Part shown: positions 36,941 through 44,813 of the stretch, in pieces
How positions within the stretch are numbered: the stretch's first letter is position 1
How the letters are laid out: every line of letters begins with the position of its first letter
Origin: Micavibrio sp. UBA6147
GTDB taxonomy: Bacteria > Pseudomonadota > Alphaproteobacteria > Micavibrionales > UBA1664
Assembly: GCA_002423185.1 (NCBI GenBank)
Contig: DIUX01000006.1
Span: 235-64,234 of the forward strand
Direction: 5' to 3'
DNA: 64,000 bases
Program-made: the position numbers and the translations under genes
The notes under the pieces: model-generated
The model's database searches: none
Told to the model about the DNA's origin: nothing
The model's input: the letters and a program-made list of their open reading frames with translations, nothing else

Positions 36941-36963
36941 TTCGGGCCGATAAACGGCCCGAA
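36941..36963 (-). other. intercistronic hairpin pncB-nicotinamidase
   Basis: TTCGGGCCG (36941-36949) and CGGCCCGAA (36955-36963) form a 9-bp stem with a 5-nt loop in the 79-bp spacer. There is no U-tract, so it is probably an RNA stability or processing element rather than a terminator. Confidence 0.6.
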
Positions 36964-36970
36964 CACCGTT

Positions 36971-38584
36971 TTATCGCTTAAGCTTTTGGCGCTTTACGCC
37001 TTGGCGGATCGATTTTATCATCTCGCGCCGCGTGTCAAACAGGCTGCGCTCTATGCCCACTTTGTATTCGTGGGGGTTGAGCAAGCGCCGGTGTGACGGG
37101 TGGAGTAATTTGATCTGGGTTGCCGCGCGTTCGCGGGCGTCATGGATGGTTTCACGCAAGCCCACGCGTGCGCCTTCAGTGAAGAAGCGTTGCAACGGGC
37201 GGTAAACCGGCGTGCCGGTATTGAAAACCTTGCTCAGGGATTCATTGTTCTTCGGCACCGATTCCACATCAAAGGCCAGAGCGCCCTTGGCAATCGGGTC
37301 GCGCATCAGGTTTGAAATGATGGTATCGCCATCAAAGCGCAAGGCCTTGCCGTCCTTCATCTTGAGGTAGCGCAGCACGTCAAGCTCGCCCGGGATGGTG
37401 ACTTTGACTTCTTGTTCCGAGAGTTTCATCACGTTGCGGACAAATTTCGGATCGGTCGGGTTGGCGCCTTGGCGGATCAAGGCGCGGGTGGCCTCGATCT
37501 CGGCTTGCGTCAAATCGGCACCGAACACGGCGGCGAGTTTATAGACGCCGCCCAAGGCGGGCTGAGCCTTCGCGGTTTCAAGGTTTGTGCCAACGCCCCA
37601 TACGTCAATTTGCGCGCCCTGAATTTTCAGGGATTGAATGGTTTGTTCGTCAAGGTCGTTGGAGGCCGCAACCTTGGCGTCCGTAAAGCCCGCCTCGTCC
37701 AAAATCTTGCGCGCCTCGATCGACAAATAGGCAAGGTCGCCGGAGTCAAGGCGAATGCCTTTGAGTTTGACGCCCTTTTCTTTACAGGCCGTGACGGCGT
37801 TTTTGACCCCTTGGATGGTGTCATAGGTATCGACAAGGAAAATGCCGTTATAGGGCATCGCGCCCGCATATTCGCGGAAGGCGTCAAGCTCGTCTTCATA
37901 GGTCATGACAAAAGCGTGTGCGAAAGTCCCCGCCCACGGCATGCCGTAATATTTATGCGCCAAGGTGTTGGATGTGGCGGTCGCGCCACCGATATACGCA
38001 CCGCGAGCGGATTCAAGACCGCCGATGCATTGAGCGCGGCGCATCCCGAAGGCCAGAATCGGCGCACCGTCCGCAACCTCAACCAAGCGTGAGGCCAATG
38101 TCGCAAACAGGGATTGAGAATTCATCGTGTTCAAAATGGCGGCCTCAACCATCAAACATTGCCAAAGGGGGCCATGAATGCGGTAGATCGGCTCGTCAGG
38201 GAACGCAATTTCGCCCTCCGGCATCGCATCAACGGTCAATTCCAGTTTGGAATTTTTGACCATCTCGATAAATTCGGGGGTGAACATTTTTTTGGGTTCG
38301 CCCGTTGCGGGGTCGGGGATAGTGGCATTCGCCATGATCTGGAGATCGACTTCGTCAAATTTCCAGTTATTTTCAAGCCATTCAAAAATGATGTTTTGAC
38401 CGCCCGTGATGAGGAAGCTCCCCTCAAACGGGTTTTTGCGGATATAGGCGTGGAAAGTGGTGTTGACGTCGTGCTTGCCGTTGGTGTGGAAGGCCTGCCC
38501 CATCGTCAGGGCGTATAAATCAGCCCAGATTGCGCTGTGCCGCGCTAGGTCTTCTTTGTAGTGAGGCCACACGATATTCGCCAT
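36971..38584 (-). CDS. pncB: nicotinate phosphoribosyltransferase
   Basis: A 537-aa enzyme that makes nicotinate mononucleotide from nicotinate and PRPP, the second step of NAD salvage. The family opening DLYALTMGQAFH, the core GIRLDSGDLAYLSIEARKIL with the catalytic loop, and ASNDLDEQTI with VWGVGTNLETAK are visible. The C-terminal part has about 80 more residues than short PncB proteins. I use ATG 38584 (MANIVWPHYKED), with GGAG 7 nt upstream; a TTG at 38599 is less likely. It leads a unit with the nicotinamidase-like gene, and diverges from nadD. Confidence 0.94.
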   Translation of the reverse strand: MANIVWPHYKEDLARHSAIWADLYALTMGQAFHTNGKHDVNTTFHAYIRKNPFEGSFLITGGQNIIFEWLENNWKFDEVDLQIMANATIPDPATGEPKKMFTPEFIEMVKNSKLELTVDAMPEGEIAFPDEPIYRIHGPLWQCLMVEAAILNTMNSQSLFATLASRLVEVADGAPILAFGMRRAQCIGGLESARGAYIGGATATSNTLAHKYYGMPWAGTFAHAFVMTYEDELDAFREYAGAMPYNGIFLVDTYDTIQGVKNAVTACKEKGVKLKGIRLDSGDLAYLSIEARKILDEAGFTDAKVAASNDLDEQTIQSLKIQGAQIDVWGVGTNLETAKAQPALGGVYKLAAVFGADLTQAEIEATRALIRQGANPTDPKFVRNVMKLSEQEVKVTIPGELDVLRYLKMKDGKALRFDGDTIISNLMRDPIAKGALAFDVESVPKNNESLSKVFNTGTPVYRPLQRFFTEGARVGLRETIHDARERAATQIKLLHPSHRRLLNPHEYKVGIERSLFDTRREMIKSIRQGVKRQKLKR

Positions 38585-38641
38585 TCGGGACTCCGTCAAT
38601 TCGGTGTTTCTTCATGCGAAGGCTTACGACGGCGCATTAAA

Positions 38642-38664
38642 TATGTCAAGTAAATATTGACATA
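38642..38664. promoter_or_regulatory. inverted repeat in pncB-nadD divergent region, candidate operator
   Basis: TATGTCAA (38642-38649) and TTGACATA (38657-38664) form a perfect 8-bp inverted repeat around a 7-bp AT spacer. It sits 58 bp before the pncB start. Each half also contains a -35-like TTGACA, one per strand, so a dimeric repressor bound here would block both directions. NAD-pathway repressors (NrtR, NadQ) use AT-rich palindromes; which, if any, binds is unknown. Confidence 0.5.
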
Positions 38665-38877
38665 ATTTGATAACTTTATTACAAGTCAAGTTCGCTCTTT
38701 ATGGGCGATATGATGGGGGATTGCGGGCTTTTTTTCGGCGCTTGGCCTTGGGTGTTGAGCGCAGCAATGAACGAAGTATTGGACAGAGTATTTCACAGAG
38801 CATTTCCCACAGTGGCGCAGCGGCATAAAATCGCGCCCGTCACCATTTGGGAATAACCGGATTATCAGGGGAATTTT

Positions 38878-39594
38878 ATGGCACTTATCGGACTTTTCGG
38901 CGGTTCATTCAACCCCCCGCATGAGGGGCATATGAACATTAATGCCACCGCGCATAAGGCGCTTGGCCTCAGCGAAGTGTGGATGATGGTCGCGCTCGGC
39001 AACCCGCTCAAAGCCCCCGCAAGCTATGCGCCGTTCGATCACCGCTTGGAAATGTGCCGCATTATGGTGGAGGAGCATGGCCTGACAGAGATTGTCACCC
39101 CGACCGATATTGAGCGCCGCATTCAGGCCAATCAAACCGCCGATGTTTTGAAGTCGATCAAGGAGATGCACCCCCAGCATCATTTTATCTGGATTATGGG
39201 GGCGGATAACCTTGCCGATTTTCATCGTTGGTCGCGGTGGCAATTCGTGATGGATAATATTCCGATTGCGGTGCTGGCGCGCCCCGGCAAGGATGATGAC
39301 GCGCTGAACAGCGAAGCCGCGCGATATGGCGCATCGATTCAAATTCAAAACCCGCGTGACCTCGCCACCGTGTCGCACGGGTGGTGCTTCATCGACCATC
39401 ATCAAAGCCTTGACGTGTCGGCAAGCTCGATCCTTGCGAAACTGCGCGCCGGCGAACGCAATGTTGACGGCCTCAATCCGAAAATTCAGGATTATATCCT
39501 GAGCAACGGCCTATACGGGATCAGCGATGTTGCCGCCAAGGCCGAAATCGTTGCGCCACACGGCAAGAAACGCCCCAAAGCACCGCGCCCTTAA
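38878..39594 (+). CDS. nadD: nicotinate-nucleotide adenylyltransferase
   Basis: A 238-aa nucleotidyltransferase that joins nicotinate mononucleotide and ATP to NaAD, the step shared by NAD synthesis and salvage. The phosphate-binding GLFGGSFNPPHEGHMNI, the FIWIMGADNLADFHRW stretch and the late SASSILAKLRAGE (counterpart of ISSTxIR) are clear. AGGGG lies 7 nt before ATG. In many Alphaproteobacteria nadD sits with obgE and proA; here it diverges from the salvage gene pncB, which makes its substrate. Confidence 0.95.
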   Translation: MALIGLFGGSFNPPHEGHMNINATAHKALGLSEVWMMVALGNPLKAPASYAPFDHRLEMCRIMVEEHGLTEIVTPTDIERRIQANQTADVLKSIKEMHPQHHFIWIMGADNLADFHRWSRWQFVMDNIPIAVLARPGKDDDALNSEAARYGASIQIQNPRDLATVSHGWCFIDHHQSLDVSASSILAKLRAGERNVDGLNPKIQDYILSNGLYGISDVAAKAEIVAPHGKKRPKAPRP

Positions 39595-39624
39595 ATGGGG
39601 GCGAGCGCTCGAACTGCCGAAGGG

Positions 39625-39993
39625 TTATTCCTCAGCCAGCGTCCATGTTTTTGACGACATCGGGCCGTTCGGCGTCATGGCGCTGTAGCTCATGTAATTG
39701 ACCCTGATGATTTCATCTTTGGCCTTTTCGACCGGACTTTGAACCGTTGCGTCGAGGCTTCCCATCGCGCAGCTCGGATTCGTTACGATGTTTTTGTACA
39801 TGGATTTGATGCGAACCTGCAAATCCCATTTATGGTCGGGATTATCTTTTGTCGCCTCGGGGGATGCGGGCTTTGCCGAGAGAACAACGCCTTCGCCCTT
39901 GCACTCAAAGAAGGAGCTCGCTTTGGCAGGCTCCGCGCCGAAAAACCAAAGGACGGAAACAGCCAAAAAGCTCCAAGTCAAAATACGTTGCAT
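39625..39993 (-). CDS. hypothetical secreted protein, 122 aa
   Basis: A short exported protein of unknown family. The N-terminus MQRILTWSFLAVSVLWFFGA is a Sec signal peptide with probable cleavage after AKA near residue 25. The mature part has two cysteines (ECKGEG, PSCAMG), likely one disulfide, and beta-rich stretches (WDLQVRIKSMYKNIV, EIIRVNYMSYSAM). A strong GGAGGA ribosome site precedes ATG. It follows the ABC ATPase gene by 27 bp and is probably the last gene of that operon. Confidence 0.65.
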   Translation of the reverse strand: MQRILTWSFLAVSVLWFFGAEPAKASSFFECKGEGVVLSAKPASPEATKDNPDHKWDLQVRIKSMYKNIVTNPSCAMGSLDATVQSPVEKAKDEIIRVNYMSYSAMTPNGPMSSKTWTLAEE

Positions 39994-40020
39994 GGAATAT
40001 TCCTCCGCCTTGTTGTTTTG

Positions 40021-41004
40021 TTATGCCGCGCGGGTGAGTTGCAGGAAGATGTCTTCCAGATGGCTCTCATCCGTCGAAATATCGGTGATGGTGAGGTTGT
40101 GCGCCTGAATGGCCTCGATCACCCTTGCCATAATAAGGTCTTCTGGGCTGTATTGCAATAACAAGCTCCGCTTGCCCGCCTTTTGCAGGCCGAGCGCGGC
40201 GAGCGATTCAGGGACGGTTTTGAGTTCTTCGCTCAAACGGAATCGAATGGATTTGCCGCTGATCCGTGACAACAAGGTTTCTTTATCCTCGTTCGCGATG
40301 ATCTTGCCGTGGTTGATGATGGCGATGCGGTCGCAGAGTTCTTCGGCTTCTTCAAGGTAATGCGTGGTGAGCAAAATGGTCGTGCCTTGGCGGTTGAGTT
40401 CCTTGACGTTTTTCCACAATTGCTGGCGCAGCTCAACATCCACACCGGCGGTGGGCTCGTCCAAAATCAACACAGGCGGGGTGTGTACCATTGCCTTTGC
40501 CACCATCAAGCGGCGCTGCATCCCGCCGGAAAGCGAGCGCGTATAGCTCTCGGCCTTATCGGCGAGGCCGACAAGCTCTAACAATTCTTCGGTGCGGCGC
40601 TGCGCCTTTGGCACGCCGTACAGGCCGGCCTGAATATCCAGCAATTTACGCGGCGTAAAAAACGGGTCGAAATTGATTTCCTGTGGCACCACACCAATTG
40701 ACGCTTTTGAAGCGCGGACATTATGGTCTGTGTCATAGCCCCAGATTTTGGCGGTGCCGGAGGTTTTGACAACCAAACCCGCCAAAATGTTAATCAGGGT
40801 CGACTTGCCCGCACCATTGGGGCCAAGCAGCGCAAAAAATGAGCCCTTGGGGATGGTCAGGTCAATATTGTCCAGCGCCAGTTTCGGCTCGCTCCCCTTT
40901 TTGCCGCCTTTTTGGGCGCGATAGGTTTTTGACAATCCGGTGATTTCAATCGCGGGGATGTCGGCGGCGGACATATCGGGTGAGGCCGTGATCGGGTCGG
41001 TCAT
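40021..41004 (-). CDS. ABC transporter ATP-binding protein (ABC-2 type)
   Basis: A 327-aa ATPase of the CcmA/DrrA type that powers export with an ABC-2 permease. Walker A GPNGAGKST (61-69), Q-loop VPQE, signature LSGGMQRRL, Walker B VLILDEPTAGVD and the H-loop TTHYLEEAEEL are intact. After the ATPase core there is the C-terminal extension seen in drug or polysaccharide exporters (ISTDESHLEDIFLQLT). No permease gene is adjacent, unusual for this type; the partner must be elsewhere. It lies 12 bp after the CoA-transferase gene, in an operon with prepilin peptidase and a secreted protein. Confidence 0.92.
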   Translation of the reverse strand: MTDPITASPDMSAADIPAIEITGLSKTYRAQKGGKKGSEPKLALDNIDLTIPKGSFFALLGPNGAGKSTLINILAGLVVKTSGTAKIWGYDTDHNVRASKASIGVVPQEINFDPFFTPRKLLDIQAGLYGVPKAQRRTEELLELVGLADKAESYTRSLSGGMQRRLMVAKAMVHTPPVLILDEPTAGVDVELRQQLWKNVKELNRQGTTILLTTHYLEEAEELCDRIAIINHGKIIANEDKETLLSRISGKSIRFRLSEELKTVPESLAALGLQKAGKRSLLLQYSPEDLIMARVIEAIQAHNLTITDISTDESHLEDIFLQLTRAA

Positions 41005-41016
41005 GATGTTTGCCTT

Positions 41017-42222
41017 TTATTCTTTTTCTTGAGGTGTTGTCGCGGATGTCATGTCACCGCCAAAACCAATAGGCGGCGGCGCAAGACGATAGGTAACAGG
41101 CGTATCCGACAATTTCAAGGGCGAGCCGACCAGTTTGACCGGATTGGGGCTGTAGGGATGGGGCATCTCGACCACCATTTCACGCGCCGCGACTTGTTCC
41201 AGATCAAAGGTTTGCGTCAATGTGTTGACGGGGCCGTGGGGGATGTCATGCTCAAGGAAGGCTTGAAGCCAGTCTTGCGCGGGGCGGGTTTTTATTTCCT
41301 CCGCCATCAGTGGAACAAGAATATCGCGATGCTGTACCCGCGCCGCATTGGTGGCAAAGCGGGCATCACTCGCCCATTCCGGATGCTCCATCACCGCAGC
41401 AAGCCGCGCGAATTGCGAGTCATTGCCGACCGCGATCACGACCCATCCATCCGATGCCTCGAAGGCTTGATACGGAACGATGGTGGTATGGGCGTTGCCG
41501 ACGCGCGGCGGGTTTTTGCCAGTGGTCAGGGTGTATTGCGCGATGTTGGTCAACATCGCCAAGGTGCAATCCAGCAAGGCAAGGTCAACCTGTTGCCCCC
41601 GCCCCGTTATTTGACGGGCATGGAGCGCCGATGTGATGCCGATGACGGCATACAGCCCCGTCACATAGTCGCACACCGCAACGCCCGTTTTAGTCGGGGG
41701 TTGGTCGGCAGCGCCGGTATTGGCCATGAGGCCGGACATGGCCTGAATCATGAAATCATAGCCCGGTTCATGCGCGAGGGGCCCTGTTTGCCCGAATCCG
41801 GTGATGGAGCAATAAATGAGGCGCGGATAGCGGTCTTTTAAATCGTCATAGGACAGGCCGTATTTTTTCAGCCCGTCGACTTTGAAATTTTCGATCAATA
41901 TGTCGCAATCGCGCAGTAAATCATGGATATGCGCCTGCCCCTGTTTTGTTGTGATATCAATGGCGAAGGAGCGTTTATTGCGGTTGGCACTGAGGTAATA
42001 GGCGCTCTCGCTCGTGTCCTTGCCGCCGGCGTCTTTTAAAAATGGGGGCCCCCATGCGCGGGTGTCGTCACCGCTTCCGGGGCGTTCGATTTTCATCACG
42101 TCGGCACCGAGGTCACCGAGAATCTGCGTCGCCACCGGCCCCGCCAACACGCGCGACAGGTCGAGGATTTTGATCCCGTGCAACGGGCCGGAAGACAAAG
42201 CGGAGGATGGTTTGGCGGCCAT
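41017..42222 (-). CDS. CoA-transferase family III (CaiB/BaiF) protein
   Basis: A 401-aa class III CoA-transferase, which moves CoA between carboxylic acids through an aspartyl-CoA intermediate. Diagnostic stretches: LHGIKILDLSRVLAGPVATQ, LGDLGADVMKIERPGSGDD-type sequence, YYLSANRNKRSFAID and NFKVDGLKKYGLSYDDL, followed by SITGFGQTGPLAHEPGYDF that carries the catalytic Asp. The substrate (formyl, succinyl, carnitine or other) is not predictable. ATG 42222 overlaps the prepilin peptidase stop in TAATG, so the two are translationally coupled; an upstream in-frame start adds residues without family match. Confidence 0.92.
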   Translation of the reverse strand: MAAKPSSALSSGPLHGIKILDLSRVLAGPVATQILGDLGADVMKIERPGSGDDTRAWGPPFLKDAGGKDTSESAYYLSANRNKRSFAIDITTKQGQAHIHDLLRDCDILIENFKVDGLKKYGLSYDDLKDRYPRLIYCSITGFGQTGPLAHEPGYDFMIQAMSGLMANTGAADQPPTKTGVAVCDYVTGLYAVIGITSALHARQITGRGQQVDLALLDCTLAMLTNIAQYTLTTGKNPPRVGNAHTTIVPYQAFEASDGWVVIAVGNDSQFARLAAVMEHPEWASDARFATNAARVQHRDILVPLMAEEIKTRPAQDWLQAFLEHDIPHGPVNTLTQTFDLEQVAAREMVVEMPHPYSPNPVKLVGSPLKLSDTPVTYRLAPPPIGFGGDMTSATTPQEKE

Positions 42223-42761
42223 TAATAATACTCCCCGCGCCCGATGCCGAACAGGCGCAAATCCTGAAACGCCCAAATCCCAACGACCAGCGCCCCGACA
42301 ACAAAACCGGGGCCGGCGGGAATCGTCAGGCCGCGAAAGGCGATGCCTTTTTTATGGACGGCATTTTGATAGACCATATAGCCAACGCCGTGCAAAAGCC
42401 CTGCAAAAGCGCCGACACTGAGCGCCATCATCGTATCCTCAACGCCGAGCCACACCCCAACGGCGGCGAGTAATTTAACATCGCCAAGCCCGAGTGTATC
42501 CATGCCGTAAATGCGGTTGGCAACGGCGCGAATCCCGAGCAACACCCCCGCCCCCGCAAGCATTCCGCAGGCGGCATTGAGCGGCGACACAAACGCCCAT
42601 CCCGTGGCGATATGAAACACCAGCCCGCACAGCGCCACCGCCAGATTCAATTCATTCGGCAAAATGCGGATTTTGAGGTCGATGATGCTCATCCACACAA
42701 AGGCAACCAGCGCCCCTGCAATGGCCGCGAGGGCGGCAATATCGGCTATCATCGGCGGCAT
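42222..42761 (-). CDS. A24 prepilin peptidase-like protein
   Basis: A 179-aa polytopic membrane aspartic protease of the A24 family, short form without the N-terminal methylase domain (CpaA/TadV-like). The two catalytic Asp motifs are visible: FVWMSIIDLKIRILPN (first) and LGLGDVKLLAAVGVWLG (GxGD, second). About six hydrophobic helices are seen. No pilin or tad genes are in the window, so the substrate is unknown. It is the first gene of an operon running into the CoA-transferase and ABC ATPase. Confidence 0.88.
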   Translation of the reverse strand: MPPMIADIAALAAIAGALVAFVWMSIIDLKIRILPNELNLAVALCGLVFHIATGWAFVSPLNAACGMLAGAGVLLGIRAVANRIYGMDTLGLGDVKLLAAVGVWLGVEDTMMALSVGAFAGLLHGVGYMVYQNAVHKKGIAFRGLTIPAGPGFVVGALVVGIWAFQDLRLFGIGRGEYY

Positions 42762-42969
42762 GGTCTGTCCTTCTTAGTTTGGTATCTTTATATGTGGTTA
42801 GGCTGTGAAAGCATCTCGGAATCATTCTTGCCGCAATAGCGTATCATACACGCCTGTTGAAAAAAACGCTTCCCCCGAAAGAAAGTCTTTGAAGATTGCA
42901 CAAGTATCGTTAAGGTATGGGGATAATGTGATTTTTTTATAATTTTTATCAAAACGGCCGGTACGTACC

Positions 42970-43458
42970 ATGAGCAAACAAGACCCTGATGACGTCCTTC
43001 GATATGACAAGATGGTGGAGCGCGCCTTGCGCGGCGTTGTCCAAGAATCCGTCCAAGAAGTCATTGACCACGGGTTGGTGGACGACCACCATTTTTACAT
43101 CACCTTTTTGACCGAATATCCGGGCGTTGAAATCCCCGAATATTTGAAGGAACGCTATCCCGGTGAAATGACCATCGTGTTGCAATACCAGTTCCATGAT
43201 CTTGAGGTTGATGAAAAATCATTCCGCGTGACGTTGAGCTTTAACAACGTTCCGGAACGCTTGATTATCCCCCTTCCCGCCATCACGATTTTTGCCGATC
43301 CATCGGTCAATTTCGCGCTGCAATTCCAACCTGTCGACCACGACATGGAAGACGGGCCGGATGATGACGACCCGACCGGCACGAAGAGCGAAGAAAAAGC
43401 CAAGTCCGGCAGCGAAAAAGGCGAGGTTGTTTCCCTCGACCAGTTCCGCAAGAAATAA
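42970..43458 (+). CDS. sspB: SspB-like ClpXP adaptor (alphaproteobacterial type)
   Basis: A 162-aa adaptor that delivers ssrA-tagged and other substrates to ClpXP. The N-terminal domain (DDVLRYDKMVERALRGVVQE, then HFYITFLTEYPGVEIPEYLK) is the substrate-binding SspB fold. An acidic flexible linker (about 115-148) follows, and the end VVSLDQFRKK is the ClpX-binding XB tail. Together these make the assignment strong. A terminator lies 138 bp downstream, so it is probably transcribed alone from the region divergent to the prepilin peptidase gene. Confidence 0.93.
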   Translation: MSKQDPDDVLRYDKMVERALRGVVQESVQEVIDHGLVDDHHFYITFLTEYPGVEIPEYLKERYPGEMTIVLQYQFHDLEVDEKSFRVTLSFNNVPERLIIPLPAITIFADPSVNFALQFQPVDHDMEDGPDDDDPTGTKSEEKAKSGSEKGEVVSLDQFRKK

Positions 43459-43514
43459 GGCTTTGCCGGAGGGCAGATCGAACACGCTGGCGGCAAATTG
43501 ATCCGCCATCGAGC

Positions 43515-43560
43515 GATCGGCCAATGACTGGCCATTGAATGATCGGCCAATGATCGGCCA
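43515..43560. repeat. cluster of GGCCAATGA repeats
   Basis: GATCGGCCAATGA occurs at 43515-43527 and 43541-43553, GATCGGCCA at 43552-43560, and an inverted variant (GGCCATTGA) at 43530-43538. The copies can fold back on each other. It lies between the sspB stop and its terminator. Confidence 0.65.
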
Positions 43561-43595
43561 CAGGGCAAAAGCAAAAGACTCTAAGGGTAAAAGAC

Positions 43596-43618
43596 AGGGC
43601 GGTTTGACCGCCCTTTTC
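43596..43618 (+). terminator. rho-independent terminator of sspB
   Basis: AGGGCGGT, 3-nt loop, ACCGCCCT, then TTTTC. It lies on the plus strand 138 bp past the sspB stop. Confidence 0.9.
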
Positions 43619-43774
43619 TTATTGTCTTCTTGGTTTCCTTCTTGGTTTCTTCTTGGCCTAATTCTTATTGACCGGTCGTGCCTGTGGCGGTATTGACTGT
43701 GGGGACGGATGGTCGGTTGAAAGCAACCGCCCCCACAATAAAAAAACAGCAGTAACAGAAATAAGAGTTATCCT

Positions 43775-44749
43775 ATGGCTTTATGGCGCCCCGATATTTC
43801 CGCAGAATCAGAGCCTATGCGCGTGCTCATCAAGCGCGGGGAATTTGTTGATCCGGCGCGGGATGGGCGGGCGATTCCGTATAAGATTTATTATCCCGAT
43901 GCCGTGGCGGACGGTGCAGCGGCGGGATTTGCCGCGCCCTATCCCTTGATTATATGGTCGCACGGATTGGGCGGCACGCGGGACGGGGCATCGTTCATCG
44001 CGCGGTATGTCGCCGCGCATGGGTATATCCTCGCCCATATCCAGCATGACGGAACGGATGACAGCCTATGGCGCAATGAAAACGGCCACCCGTGGGACGC
44101 TATTCGCCGCAAAATGCCGGTGCCGTGGGAGGTTGTAAAAAATCGCTATCTTGACGTGCATGTGGCGCTGGACAGCCTTACCGAGATGCTCGGCAACGAC
44201 CCCGCCATTGCGCCGATTATCGACATGGCGCAGATCGGCATGTCGGGGCATTCCTTTGGCGCCTTAACAACGCAGGTGATGGCGGGTCAAGCGGTTGGCA
44301 AGGGCGCGAATCCTGAATTTTTCACCGACCCGCGCTTTAAGGCCGGCATTTTATACAGCCCTGTGCCGAATTTCCGGCTTGATATTCCGGTGGAGGATAT
44401 TTATGGCCCGATCGGCATCCCGCTCCTGCACATGACCGGCACGAATGACGAAAGTCCCGTTGAAGGCTTTGGTCACGACAAACGCATCGAGGTTTGGAAC
44501 CACGCCAACGGCCCCGAACAACACCTTATCACCATCGCCGGCGCCGACCACATGGTGTTTAACGGCAGCCGCGGCCAGCTCCTTGACTATGCCACCATTG
44601 ACGAAGACAAGGACGTGATCAAAATTATGTCGCTGGCGTGGTGGGATGCGTTTTTGAAGGATGACGCCGCCGCGATGGCGTGGATTAAATCCGGCGGCCC
44701 GCAAAACTGGCTTGGTGAAAAGGCCGAATACCTGTATAAAAACGGATAG
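43775..44749 (+). CDS. alpha/beta hydrolase (dienelactone hydrolase/PAF-acetylhydrolase-like)
   Basis: A 324-aa alpha/beta-fold hydrolase. The oxyanion region PLIIWSHGLGGTRDGASFIA, the nucleophile elbow GMSGHSFGALTTQVMAG with catalytic Ser, a probable acid in HMTGTNDESP and the late His in ITIAGADHMVF make up the triad. It resembles the predicted dienelactone hydrolases of COG4188. No signal peptide is evident, so it is probably cytosolic. Substrate unknown. pyrB starts 64 bp after its stop, so the two may share a transcript, although their functions are unrelated. Confidence 0.85.
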   Translation: MALWRPDISAESEPMRVLIKRGEFVDPARDGRAIPYKIYYPDAVADGAAAGFAAPYPLIIWSHGLGGTRDGASFIARYVAAHGYILAHIQHDGTDDSLWRNENGHPWDAIRRKMPVPWEVVKNRYLDVHVALDSLTEMLGNDPAIAPIIDMAQIGMSGHSFGALTTQVMAGQAVGKGANPEFFTDPRFKAGILYSPVPNFRLDIPVEDIYGPIGIPLLHMTGTNDESPVEGFGHDKRIEVWNHANGPEQHLITIAGADHMVFNGSRGQLLDYATIDEDKDVIKIMSLAWWDAFLKDDAAAMAWIKSGGPQNWLGEKAEYLYKNG

Positions 44750-44813
44750 GGGAACGCTGGGACAGACAGAACAGCCGCCCTATCCACACACTCCCGACAT
44801 AAAGGCCGCGCGC

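Larger units (their letters stand above)
43459..43774. other. 316-bp region between sspB and hydrolase
   Basis: It contains the GGCCAATG repeat cluster (43515-43560), the sspB terminator (43596-43618), a run of TTCTTGGTTTC repeats (43628-43650), and the promoter of the downstream gene. I see no gene in it. Confidence 0.6.

Noticed and set aside
38701..38856. 51-codon plus-strand open frame just upstream of nadD
   Set aside because: No ribosome site before its ATG and no recognisable features; it lies in the promoter-leader region of nadD.
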